Source of the DNA: Melieria omissa
Taxonomy: Eukaryota; Arthropoda; Insecta; Diptera; Ulidiidae
Direction of reading: 5' to 3'
NCBI GenBank assembly: GCA_963971225.1
Contig: OZ020269.1
Coordinates: forward strand, 30,173,783-30,237,782
Length of the DNA stretch: 64,000 nt
Shown one piece after another: positions 48,141-58,934 of this stretch. How positions within the stretch are numbered: position 1 is the stretch's first letter; each line of letters begins with the position of its first letter. The notes under the pieces are model-generated. The model saw only the letters and a list, made by a program, of their open reading frames with translations, was not told where the DNA came from and did no database searches. A program made the position numbers and the translations under genes.

Positions 48141-49528
48141 CAGTGGCTCAATCGCATAATCGGACAAGCTCCATTCCTTTGCTAAATGCGTGATTTGACC
48201 CCCGAAAAATTTGAATTTTACGTCAATATGCACCTCGTTCGCTTTGTTATTGTCCCATCTATCAAATTTATAAAACAAATGCAATGCTTTTCCAACTGCA
48301 TAGCCAAGGTGCACACAAAACCAGTGAAATCAGCATTTTCACTCCCAATCAAATAATCGGAAAGATCCTCAATGAACACGACGAGAGAGCAATTACGAAG
48401 GAGATTAAAAAAAATCCTTTTCTTAGTGCGCCAGAGCTAAGAAATTTTGCAGAGGAAAACCTTGGAAAGAGAGTTTGCGCCGAAACTATAAGAAAAGTAT
48501 TACGTAGTAACGATTTCCATGGTCGTGCTGCCCGAAAAAAGCCATTTATTAGCCAGAAGAATAAGAAAAACCGGCTAACGTTCGCCAAAGAATACCTACT
48601 CAAACCGAGTGATTTTTGGAAGACGGTAAGTTTGCGTTGTTTGCAAATATTGCGAAATAGATCTAATCAAATTTCTTAATTTAAAGGTCCTTTTCACAGA
48701 CGAAAGCAAATTCAATCTTTTTGGTTCGGATGGACGAACGTATGTTTGGCGTAAACCAAACACGGAATTTGAACGAAAAAACACACAAGCAACTGTAAAG
48801 CACGGAGGGGGTTCTGTAATGGTTTGGGGCTGTGTATCGGCTGCAGGAGTGGGCAACCTAGCGTTTATTAACGGGAAAATGGACAAATTAGGCTACCTTA
48901 ACATTTTGAAGGAAAATGTTAAGCAAAGTGCAGAAAAAATGGGCCTCATCAGAAAATTTGGCATTTTACCAGGATAACGACCCCAAGCACACTTCGGAAG
49001 TTGCAAGGCTCTGGCTAATCCACAACTGCCCCAAACTGTTACAAACCCCCGCCCAATCGCCGGACTTGAACATCATAGAGCACGTGTGGGAAGAATTGGC
49101 AAGACGTGCCTACAAAACCAAGCCAACAACCGAAGAACAGCTGAAAAATGCGCTGCTTACAGAATGGCAAAATATTGAACCACAATTTTGCCAAAACCTG
49201 GTAGCCTCGATGCCACAGCGCCTAAAAGCCGTAATTGACGCAAAAGGTTACGCTACCAAATATTAATTGCAATAAAAATCGCAAAAATATACAAGTTGAA
49301 ATATTTGTCCGATTATTTGATTGGGGGTGAAAACGCTGAATTCACTGGTTTTGTGTGCACCTTAGCTATGCAGTTGGAAAAGTATTGCATTTTTTTTATA
49401 AATTTGATAGATGGGAAAATAACAAAGCGAACGAGGTGCATATTGACATAAAATTCAAATTTTTCGGGGGTCAAATCACGCATTTAGCAAAGAAATGGAG
49501 CTTGTCCGATTATGCGATTGAGCCACTG
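48141..49528 (+). mobile_element. Tc1-like transposon with 221-bp inverted repeats
   Basis: 1,388 bp flanked by TA on both sides. The terminal repeats run 48141-48361 and 49308-49528 with few differences. Each repeat contains the motif ATAATCGGA near both its outer and inner end (48156-48164 and 48353-48361), an IR/DR layout as in Minos, S and Bari-2 type elements. It encodes an interrupted transposase. Confidence 0.95.
48362..49266 (+). pseudogene. Tc1-like transposase, N-terminus deleted, one intron, frameshifted
   Basis: Coding sequence starts abruptly at LNEHDERAITKEIKKNPFLS, the second helix-turn-helix, right after the inner end of the terminal repeat, so the first DNA-binding helix-turn-helix and the start are missing. 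It continues to SDFWKT at 48625, then a 61-bp intron (48626-48686, GTAAG...TTTAAAG), then VLFTDESKFNLFGSDG and GGGSVMVWGCVSAAG. A 1-nt frameshift near 48.95 kb precedes FYQDNDPKHTSE and SPDLNIIEHVWEEL, ending GYATKY. The three catalytic residues are present with 34 residues between the last two (DD34E). Inactive. Confidence 0.9.
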
Positions 49529-49530
49529 TA

Positions 49531-49974
49531 TGTTTTGGATCTCAGTCTCAAAACGGTCTGTAGCTCAAAATTGTATCAATCGTCTATCCATTATCTAAAA
49601 ATAATTAATTTCTATCAATAAGCAAGGATTTAGTATGGAATATGCATTATGTTTGGTCTATGAAGTTGGGTTGAAAAAAAAGACTTCGAGTTTTTAACAT
49701 ATTTTGTTCCTGAAAGTTCAAAATAGAATTTTTAGTCAAGAAGCGACAAATTTCCTCATTCATTTGATATTTTGATTCATTTACGTCAAAAAGCGACAAG
49801 TTTCCTCATTCATCTGATAGTCACATCTCTATTAGCCTATTTCCACTAAGCGCTTAACTGCAGTGAAGGGCTCTGTTAAATTCGAGAACTGTCCAGCGTT
49901 TCCACCGGAATCGAGTTATATCACTGCACAGCTAAAAATACTTACAAAAATCGTTATGTGTCTGTCCTTAAAAA
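49531..49974. repeat. noncoding DNA with a short tandem repeat
   Basis: AAGCGACAAATTTCCTCATT occurs at about 49740 and, with one change, at about 49791. Nothing else. Confidence 0.6.
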
Positions 49975-50115
49975 TGTAAATTCCTTTTAAAAAACATCAG
50001 AAAATCAGAAAACTAAAAACTGAGTATGCCAGGTTACTATGAATAGTTGTTTAGTATCACTTCTATATAATTTTTTGGAGTGGTCTAAAGTGCTTCTGCA
50101 CGGTGTAATAACAAA
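49975..50115 (+). repeat. repeat family B, short form (copy 2)
   Basis: Shares AAAAACTGAGTATGCCAGGT and the end CTGCACGGTGTAATAA with 14.14-14.28 kb and 54.9-55.07 kb. Confidence 0.65.
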
Positions 50116-50630
50116 TACATTACAGCCAGTGCTCTTTATTTTTCGTGAAAAAATAATTGTATTATTTGTTCCACGTTTTTAAATAAATAAATAAATAATA
50201 AATATTTGTTCAATGAATTAAACATCAACTACAACTAAAACAATCGAATCAAACCAATCGATTAATTTTTGTAAAATAAATTTTTCAAAATCCATACTTA
50301 GTTGACTTTGTTATTTCACTTTTCAATTTAACTTTTCTATGTTTTTCTATTTTTCATTTAATACATCAATTTCGCAAATATTTTTATTTTATTTACTTTT
50401 AAACATAAACAACAATTAAACCAGTCGAATCAAACTGATTAATGTTTGTAAAATACATTAAGTTAAATGCACAATTGATGCTTTTGGCTCAAAAAGAGTT
50501 AAACAAAAGAGCATAAAATAATTATTTTCATTTAACTTTTTTTGGAAAAAAATTCTTAATTGATAAAGTATTTGATTTTTTGAACTCGGTTCTGGAAAAA
50601 AGTTTAATAAAATTCGGGCATTTTTAACTG
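50116..50630. other. AT-rich noncoding DNA
   Basis: An imperfect direct repeat (ACAACTAAAACAATCGAATC type at about 50231, again near 50413) is visible. No gene. Confidence 0.5.
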
Positions 50631-50637
50631 CTAAAAC

Positions 50638-51085
50638 CGAGCGACAAAAATCAGAAAATTTTAAAACACACTAAAAAAATCGATATACTTGCGAAACTAG
50701 AAGACAAATGTAGTAAAACTGCGATTTTAGTTTTTCTTTCTGATTTCTAGAAATTTTTAAAAGGACTTTGAAATTTCAAGGACATGTTTATTTCAAAAAA
50801 TTATTATTTAATTTAAAAATTTTTTAAATATTATTTTAAAAATTGAGCGCATTGTAGAATAACAATATGGCTATCAAATGAAAGAGAAAAATCCTTGGAA
50901 TCTTAGAAAATTTAATGTTTTGGTGCAAAAGGACGAAAAGGTATTGAAAATGTCCTTGTAAAACTTTATCCTTGAATATCATTTTAAATTTCAAACAGTG
51001 AAAAAAATATACCTTAAAGCCTAAAATGTACACTACCACATCCTTATATTTCGTCCTTCTAACTTTATTAGTTTAAGATATAAAA
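50638..51085 (+). repeat. repeat family B, long form (copy 1)
   Basis: Inverted relative of the element at 60.38-60.97 kb. Shared blocks are ATCGATATACTTGC, GACATGTTTATTTCAAAA, GAGAAAAATCCTTGGAATCT, TTAATGTTTTGGTGCAAAAG and CACTACCACATCCTT. The left start GAGCGACAAAAATCAGAAAA matches the terminal motif of the family. The right end is lost. Confidence 0.7.
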
Positions 51086-53620
51086 ATTTAATACTTCTCT
51101 ATAAAACAAAGACATATTGATTATGAGTTTCTCGACAAATAAAAGCCGATGCCGATGTCGATTAATCGGTTCAATAATAGAATAGCACACACACATACGC
51201 ACACACACTCTCACACACATCCTCGCCCTAAGCGGTCGCTCCAAAACAATAAGGAAGCACGAGTGTGGCTAGCCAACGTGCCACATTGTCTGAGTGCTGA
51301 AGTCATCGACTCATATGCAAACATATTCACATATGTATGTATGTAAAATATCTATTTATGCTTGTATCAAGAGCGGAGGTGTGTATGTGTGTGCGATTGT
51401 TTGCAGCTGCAGCCGCATGCGTTTGCTTTCCTATTTTGCGGCGAATATGTCGAACTGAAATATTGCAAATGCGAACGATAGCAACGGATGTGGCAACAAC
51501 AGCAGAGCCAACGAATTGCAAAGCAACTGCGGACAAAGTGTGAGCTGGTGGGGTGGTGAGATGGTGCGCGCGTTGTTGTGCTTCGCCGGAAATAAGCACA
51601 GCTGCTCGTGCAGGGCTTCAAGTGAAGCGAGAACAAGAGCGCCAGCCGCAGCGCAGCCGTGGCGAGTGCGGGGCGATGTCAAAGTGCGAGCTGCACAAAA
51701 GGTTTTATGAATTTTAATTTTGACTTTTATGCATATGTGCTGACTTTCATGCAGGAAACGATTGTGGCTGGCAGTCGCACGAGTCCAGCAATTCGAAAGT
51801 CAGAAATTTATAAGCGTGACCGGAAGTTTATTATTCATGGACATTTATCGATGATGCTGGGCGCACGAGGTGGCCATACGCATCGACGCATAATGGAATG
51901 GGCGTTTTGAATATTTTATATGTAAATACAACCACACATGCAGGCAAAAACGCCAGCGCCATCACTTGGACGCGTTCATCTGCGGCAAATATGCAAATGA
52001 ATATTTGTGTTTCGAGTTTAAAATGAAATCGAACGTAAAGTGAAAGTGCGGACTTTTCAATTGACACAAAAGACTCGTTCTCCCGAGAGCACACAGACCG
52101 CCGGCACTTAAAGCCTTTTGAGTGAGTAACCCTTCAGATGGCAGAGGCCCTTCGAACCGAACATTCAGTTTTATGAGTTGCGAGGCAAAAGGGACAACGA
52201 CAATGACATCGACGTTTGTTCGTTACATTTATTAAAGCATACTTGAAGGTGCACACACACACACACGCTTCGATGGGCCTTAATTCGCCCACAACTGGCG
52301 CTCGAGCAGATTAAAGGCCATCGCCAACACTCCAGTCATGCTCCATCATTGTTGTGGCACACTTTCATCTCATTACAATTTCCATGCCATCGGTGATGAT
52401 AATGATTTTCCAGCACTCATTCGCATGCAAATTAATACCACTTGTTGGTCGGCTGCCGGTTGGCCGGGTCGCTGCGACGGATGTCACGTCCGATTTTAAT
52501 TTCATACCCGTCCGGCAACTGACATCACAAAAGCTGCGCTGGTATCTAAATATCGTTTGGCTCGAGCGACACACAAACTGACGTCTAAATGCGTCAATGG
52601 CGGTGCTGCAGCACCAACAACAGCAACAACAACTCAGGCACATTATGCGAAAGCACTGTGACAGTAATGCCTGCAATCACCAATGCCACCTCGCCATGAC
52701 GCGACCGACGATGAATGCCTACCGACGAAACCGACACCGCCACCACTCGCAGCGACAACAGCGAAAGCAATACTGGGAGCTGGAACAAAAAAAAAAACGG
52801 AGCTGTCACAGTGTCTGCACTACGTTGGCTGTCTGTCATTTACGCGTCCGCTGGGACTGTGCCGCATTGTTGTCGACCGTGCGCGGTGGGGAAATGGCAA
52901 AATAAAGCGTTATAATTAGATCACAAAGTAGCAGCTCTGCTCTGAGGCTCGTTTGGTCGTTTGTTCGTCACGCCACGCCAGGCGGATGAGGTCACATGCG
53001 GCGCGTTAGGCGACATCGCCCAATATTTGCTGCCATCGCACTGTGCACCTGGAAAATTACTGTTAATGTGGTGTGATTTTAGGTGATTTGACGGTTACTT
53101 GTTCGACTCATCAGGAATTTAATCGACTTTACGTCAAAAATTTTCATACAAAGTTTGTGGGCCAAATATTCAAACACTCGACGCTGTCGCATAATGATTC
53201 GACACTATGGGTTGGGCACATTTTCGGCACACAGACAAAGACCCATTTTATAGTCAACGCAATAACAGTGAATAACTCCATACAATGCTTTAGGATCACG
53301 AATGAGATGACTATTTCTTTAGGGACAAAAACAAAGGTTCAGAAAATAGATGAATACAATAGAAACTCCTCCACTTTCGTGCAACTGAGGTGAGGGTATG
53401 GACGACGACTCGCATTGTCGTTGAATGGGCTTTTATTCAAGCATGTAGATACATATGTGTTATTGTTGTCAGAAAACAATAAATCAAATAAATATGATAA
53501 GGTTTCGCATACGGAGGATTTAACAAATGTTCGCTTAGTTGGCGTTTCGGAGAGAATTTTTAACAAATAAAAAGTGCCAGCATGGCAATATTCCTTTTTA
53601 ATTTACACAACAAGCCACTG
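51086..53620. other. unique noncoding DNA, GC-richer, with CA microsatellites
   Basis: Two CA microsatellites (about 51187-51220 and 52251-52266) and a GC-rich stretch to about 53.1 kb with CAACAG runs (about 52613-52630). Several overlapping frames on both strands; none is recognisable or has clear splice context. It may be a regulatory region or contain first exons of an unseen gene. Confidence 0.4.
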
Positions 53621-53879
53621 TTGTCAGGTTGGGCGATTATTTTCTAGGAACTGCTCTTTTATTTTTAAAAAGCGCCAGGTGCTTCTTTGGGCGGTTTTTA
53701 TTTAGCCTGGGCGAGTCTTTCTGTTTTTCAAAAATATATCAAAGCTAGCATTTATTTTTTTCCGAATTTTTCGGTCATGAATTTGACGACCGCTAAAGCT
53801 ACAAATATGAAATTTGAACTGCACTGAACTGAAAAATGAACCTTCGCTAAGACGGGATTTTTTGAATTTCGGGGTCTAA

Positions 53880-54480
53880 AAGGGCAATACATGGGTTAAG
53901 GTGTTGTATGAAGAAACGCGATTTAATGGATCTATCGATTTCAAACTGGGTAAAAATAATCTAAATCTAAAATAATTTTACACGTATTTTTCAATTTTTC
54001 GAAAATCAAAATTTAACTGGGCCTACAATGGGGTATGGTTTGTTTAGTAGAAGACTCCGAAAAATCCTTAAACCGATTGGCCTTTTGACTTAAAATTTGG
54101 TAAAAGTACTCTTAATGAGTGTTTTTTATTTTTTCGAAAATCAAAATCTAATACCATGGGTTAAAACTTTATATGAAAAAACCAGGTTTTATGGGCCTTT
54201 TGACTTTAAAATTAGTGAAACCATTTAACATGCAAAATAACTCAATATGTGGTTTTTACTTTTTGGAAAATCGAAATAATTTGACAAGTGTTTTTTATTT
54301 TTTCTGAAATGAAACTTTGACTGGGTCAACGAAGAGTTAAGAGTTTGTATGAGACAACTGTGCAAAAAAAAAATTAATGCACCAATTGACTTTAAATGTG
54401 GTGAGAGCACTTTAAATGAGAAATAATTACATAAGTCTTTTTTAATACAAATCTGACGGGATTAATAAAGGGTTAAGAAG
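53880..54480 (+). repeat. degenerate tandem array of about 130-150-bp units
   Basis: About four eroded units share GGGTTAAG..TTGTATGA, CGATTTTATGG.., GACTTTAAA.TTGGTAAAA.., TTTTTTATTTTTTCGAAAAT and CAAAAT.TAACTGGG. Identity between units is low, so it is an old local satellite-like array. Confidence 0.6.
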
Positions 54481-54639
54481 AACTTGATTGAGCACATTGA
54501 CGTCATCATGTGTCATGTAGATAAAATGTGACCGTCTCAAAAATGTTTTTAACATTTCTCTGTCAGTACAAATCTCGCAAAGGTCTCCCGAAATATTTGA
54601 CTGAACAAAATTAATGTCGAAATGTGGAACTGAGCTTCA

Positions 54640-54895
54640 ATGCTATGTGTGTATCGCGAATATTAAAGTGTGGAGCGGAAGGTCTTCGTGGTGACATATA
54701 TATATTTGCTTCGATAGTCTGCAGACTAACCGAGCTAATCACTGATAATGTCGTCAAACTTCTGTGGGTAACTGATGTCGAGGGCAATGAACAAGCGGAT
54801 AAGCTCACCAAAGGTGGATTCATGATCCGTTTCGTAGGACCTGAACCAGCGATTGGCTACGGCTTGCAACCACAAATATTAAAAAAAAAACGTTG
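54640..54895 (+). pseudogene. LINE RNase H fragment
   Basis: The frame reads FASIVCRLTELITDNVVKLL, then WVTDVEGNEQADKLTKGG and IRFVGPEPAIGYG. The GNEQADKL block is the conserved end of LINE RNase H domains (usually WVPGH..GNE.AD). Only about 80 codons survive. Confidence 0.75.
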
Positions 54896-54909
54896 AATTG
54901 TGTATGTCC

Positions 54910-55072
54910 TTCAACTTTAAAGTCCTTTTAAAAGGACAACGGACCAGAAAATTAAAAACTGAGTAAGCCATGTTACTCAGGATCTCTAGTTATGAAGGAT
55001 CTCTAGTTTTACGCCTATAGTATATAATCTTTTAGATTGGTCAAAATTACTGTCGCACAGTGTTATAGTAAT
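54910..55072 (+). repeat. repeat family B, short form (copy 3)
   Basis: AAAGTCCTTTTAAAAGGACA, GAGTAAGCCATGTTACT and the end GTCGCACAGTGTTATAGTAA match the copies at 14.14 kb and 49.98 kb. Confidence 0.65.
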
Positions 55073-56452
55073 TTATTTTTTCTTTACATAATCTAGAAAT
55101 AAAAAATATATAAATATATAAATAAATTTAACAAAAATATGAAAATTCTGAAAAATTACCACACTGACATTGATCTCATTACAATGCAACGATATCATCG
55201 GCATTCACTGGCTAAAAATATTAACATCCATGTACATCCACGCACCAAAACATCTCCAGTTCCAAATACCAAAACTGACCAGCAGAAAATATCTAAAATA
55301 CTTTTAATCGTAATAACTTTTGAAATGTTGTAATTTGAATGGCAAATTGCATCGGTGCAAATATTTTGCAAAATTCTACTCGCCGCCGACAAAATCAATT
55401 TGATGCCGAACAAACTAAATGTGGATAAGCTTATTTAACATTAATAGCAAATAAATAATTTAATTTATGTAATTCAAATATGTACATAACCACAGCTAGT
55501 GTTGAATAAATAAAACGCGTTTGACTATTCAATTATGGGCAACGCATTGTTGCAACAAACCAATTAATTTGCAAATTATTTAATTCGGCCGTAATGCAGC
55601 TCTCGGCTGCCTGACCCTGACGTTTTCGCGCAAATGAGTTCGTACATACGCACACTTGCACTCACGTACTTACATGTATGTGTGTGTGTGTTTTATTTCA
55701 GTTATTGCAATCCGGCTGTGCTTATGTTCAACGAACTGTAGCCGAAGCCATATTCATGCAGCATGTCCAGTGATTTCGCAATGCAGCACAGTCGGTGCTT
55801 CCACATTTCCGGATATAATTTTCTCCTGCAAATAAAATGTAGTCGGCTTAAAGTTATTCTGAAATTGCAATACAGTGAATGTAAAAAAGAAAACTAAAAA
55901 AAATTTTAGTTTTTGACTTATTATGAATAAAATTTCATGCGTCCTTCATTAATAAAGTTTTTAAGAGTTTTTCATTCAATGGTCGTGTTTTTTCACATGA
56001 AGTGGAACCATGGTTACTAATGAACAGAACTTACGAGTATTGTAACGTAATTTATAAATACCTAGGAGTATTGCATATATGTAGTTCTTCATTCAATATT
56101 TTTTCGCAGGTTGTGAAAATTTTTTTTCTACCGATAAATTTAACTTATATACTGTTCACTTCGTATGAATTTTCAGTTATTTATTTAATTTTTGTGTCTT
56201 TTATTCAATATATTTTTACAGGGAGAAAAATCTTCATTGTGACTAATAAAACGATTTAATTAGTGTTTCATGTGAATTTTAGGCTTCAGTATTTTTCTTT
56301 TTCATTGGAGACGAACTCTTCATAGATACCAATGATTTCATGTACATCGGCATATCGAAATATCACTGTCTGAAACCAGTTATATTTATGCTGCCGAGCA
56401 ATTAGCCAGAGAAGACCATGCAGTGGGTTGCTTTTCTTCCCCCTCTTCACAT
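55073..56452. other. noncoding DNA
   Basis: AT-rich with a TG run at about 55680. Short frames only; nothing recognised. Confidence 0.5.
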
Positions 56453-57090
56453 TTAACCCTTTGCAGCACGGTGGGAAGACGTATATCCCACCTAGAATAC
56501 TACCACTTATCTTGAAAAGTTTTTAACAGATTGATACAAAAATTGGTGTCCAGGGGTTTTCGGGGTCGCTGATCACGAATTTATTATCAGATTACCAAAA
56601 TTCAAAATGGCGGATCCAATATGGCGGACCGAATTAGTGAAACTTATTCACATCTGTATGAAAATTGGTATACGGAGGTTTTCGAGGTTGCTGATTACGA
56701 ATTTGATATCAGATTACCGAAATTCAAAATGGCGGATCCAATATGACGGACCGAATTAGTTACACTTATTCATATCAATATGAAAATTGGTATACGGAGG
56801 TTTTCGGTTTTTTCACTAATTCTGTCGGCCATATTGGATCCGCTATTTTGAATTTCGGTAATCTGATATCAAATTCGTAATCAGCAACCTCGAAAACCTC
56901 CGTATACCAATTTTCATACAGATGTGAATAAGTTTCACTAATTCGGTCCGCCATATTGGATCCGCCATATTGGATTGCTGAATTTCAAAAATTTGATTAC
57001 ATATTCGTGATCAGCGACCCCGAAAACCCCCAGGGCGACTATTTTCATTGAAAAAAAGTTATCTGAAAAATGTATGCTTCAAAGGGTTAA
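56453..57090. mobile_element. TTAA-bounded hairpin MITE, family C
   Basis: Element 56457-57086 is flanked by TTAA at 56453-56456 and 57087-57090. The ends are CCCTTTGCAGCACGG and ATGCTTCAAAGGG. The interior is a large palindrome: each arm (about 56516-56745 and 56831-57060) holds two diverged copies of a unit with ATGGCGGATCCAATATGGCG and GAAAATTGGTATACGGAGGT. No coding sequence is present. TTAA and CCC ends suggest piggyBac-type mobilisation. Confidence 0.8.
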
Positions 57091-57729
57091 CTATCATACA
57101 TAGGTGGCGTAATTTTCCTATATAGCGATGATCTCATGATCGGATGTAGAAATTTCACTAATTAAAATCATCTCTTTTTATTTTGCTTAGGAATTAAAGA
57201 ACTGTGTCGAGGGTCCTTTTTCAATCTTCTGTTCGCACTTGGATATTCGAAGGATGGACGAAATTTGTGATCTTACTCACACTTTTGTCTTCTAGACAAA
57301 ATCTACAGGTAACTTACTCAGCAACATAGAGTCGTGTTAGATGTTTCTTTCATGTTCCACAATGCATGCAATCAGCCATCTTAAAGTTCAAAGTAAGAAC
57401 CGCTTTAAACTTGAACCCTTTTTGGCAAATAGCTTCTTTAAAGCCAATCCAGGCTACCTACAGTTTATAGTTCCACTGTCTTTAGTGTCTCGAGTTTATT
57501 TAATTATAGACCATATCTTTGACTATTAAATTACTCAAATCAATCGTAGGTTCGGGTCAATAGAAGTCCATTTCCGATACCTCTTAGCTGGTTTAACTGA
57601 TATCTAATGTTTTCCTGCCAAACAGGTCTTCTAACCCACAAAACAGTCAAATCGTTGCCAAGAGCTGATCTGCTGACCTGTGTCCATAGGTGGCATAGGT
57701 TTTCTGAATAGAAGAAATCTAAATGTTCT
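57091..57729. other. noncoding DNA
   Basis: No recognised gene or repeat. It continues beyond the SINE at 58158, so the SINE split a single older sequence. Confidence 0.45.
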
Positions 57730-57743
57730 TTACGTTTCTGGCA

Positions 57744-58143
57744 GCCGGCCTCGATAGTCAAGCGGGTAGCGCGCTGGCTTCTCATACCAAAGGCTCCAGG
57801 TTCGATTCCTGGCTCGGGCTGGTGAACAACTCATCTACTTCTATCGCTATCCACATGAAGGGAATGAGAATTACAAGAATCGCACAAGTGCGCTCTTGGC
57901 AGGCAATGGTACAACCTCCAAGTGTGAACGAAAAACTGCCGATCGCCGTTCGGATTCGGCGTTAAACTGTAGGTCCCCTCCCCCCCTTTCCCCATCCGCT
58001 TGAAATGTGTGCTGTAACGTATGTTGGCAAAACAGTGTTGCATACACAGTTCAAAAACGGGTGAAATATGTGGTATCACAATGGGCCTTTCAGGCCTCCG
58101 AGTGTGTCTCTTATAGAGGCAGCCACCGCAACCTAACCTAACC
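57744..58143 (+). mobile_element. tRNA-derived SINE, copy 3
   Basis: 400 bp flanked by the perfect 14-bp duplication TTACGTTTCTGGCA (57730-57743 and 58144-58157). The head is the same as copy 2 and has the B-box GGTTCGATTCC. The body is nearly identical to copy 2, with a C-homopolymer at about 57976 and the tail CAACCTAACCTAACC. A perfect duplication suggests this is the youngest of the three. Confidence 0.95.
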
Positions 58144-58423
58144 TTACGTTTCTGGCAACGAGCCGGACAGGTAAAGAGAAGTTCAAGGATTAACAACTCT
58201 TCTTTCTCGTCTCAACAGCTTGTACAGAAGTTTATTGAAAGTCAGATTTATTGCTACCATTCATCGGAGATCCATCTGCAAAAATTCTGATGTCATGACC
58301 CATGCAATCGCTTCTAATATATTGAACAAACTTTGGAGCACACAACAAATGTGTCATTCAAATGATTGGATTTCCTTTAATATTTATACTTTGAACTTTT
58401 TATCCATCTAGATATAAACATAC

Positions 58424-58934
58424 TTAACTCTTTCGAACCCTCTCGATATTACTTTTTGGTATTTAAACTGTGAAAACATCAGAAGTGTGCAAACGACATT
58501 TGAAGTCGCCACGCCTCTTTGTTAAAGTTCTAGAGCTCGTTTACGTTTGAACAATTTTAGCTTGAACCGGTTTAAATAAATTTTGTCACAATATTTTTTA
58601 ATTACAGAAAAATTATTTAATATTTATGGAAAAATACAAAATTATCGCTTTTTGAGTTTGTTTAACCTTTATTAAAGAAACAGGGTTTTGATCAAACGCA
58701 TCCAATTCGTAGACTTCAATTAGAACATAAACTTTCCCTGATATAGCTACAAATTTATGGGTATTTATTTTGGGGATAACAGTAAACTTTTTTTAATTTG
58801 CTTTGAATTCACTTCTAAGAATATTAATTTGTTGGTGCCTACTCAAATTAAACCCATAAATCAATCGTAGCTTTTGCTATAAGATGCAAATAGGTGAAGT
58901 TGTTCTCAGGTAACTTTGGGGTCAAAAGGGTTAA
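58424..58934 (-). mobile_element. TTAA-bounded MITE, family A copy 4
   Basis: Element 58428-58930 (503 bp, the same length as copy 1) lies between TTAA sites. Ends are CTCTTTCGAACCC and GGGGTCAAAAGGG. It is inverted relative to copies 1 and 2 and keeps GAAGTCGCCACGCCTCTTTG and AACAGGGTTTTGATCAAACG. Confidence 0.8.

Noticed and set aside
57744..57822. Functional tRNA-Met gene
   Set aside because: The A and B boxes are good, but acceptor and anticodon stems do not pair properly and the unit is the head of a 400-bp SINE with target duplications.
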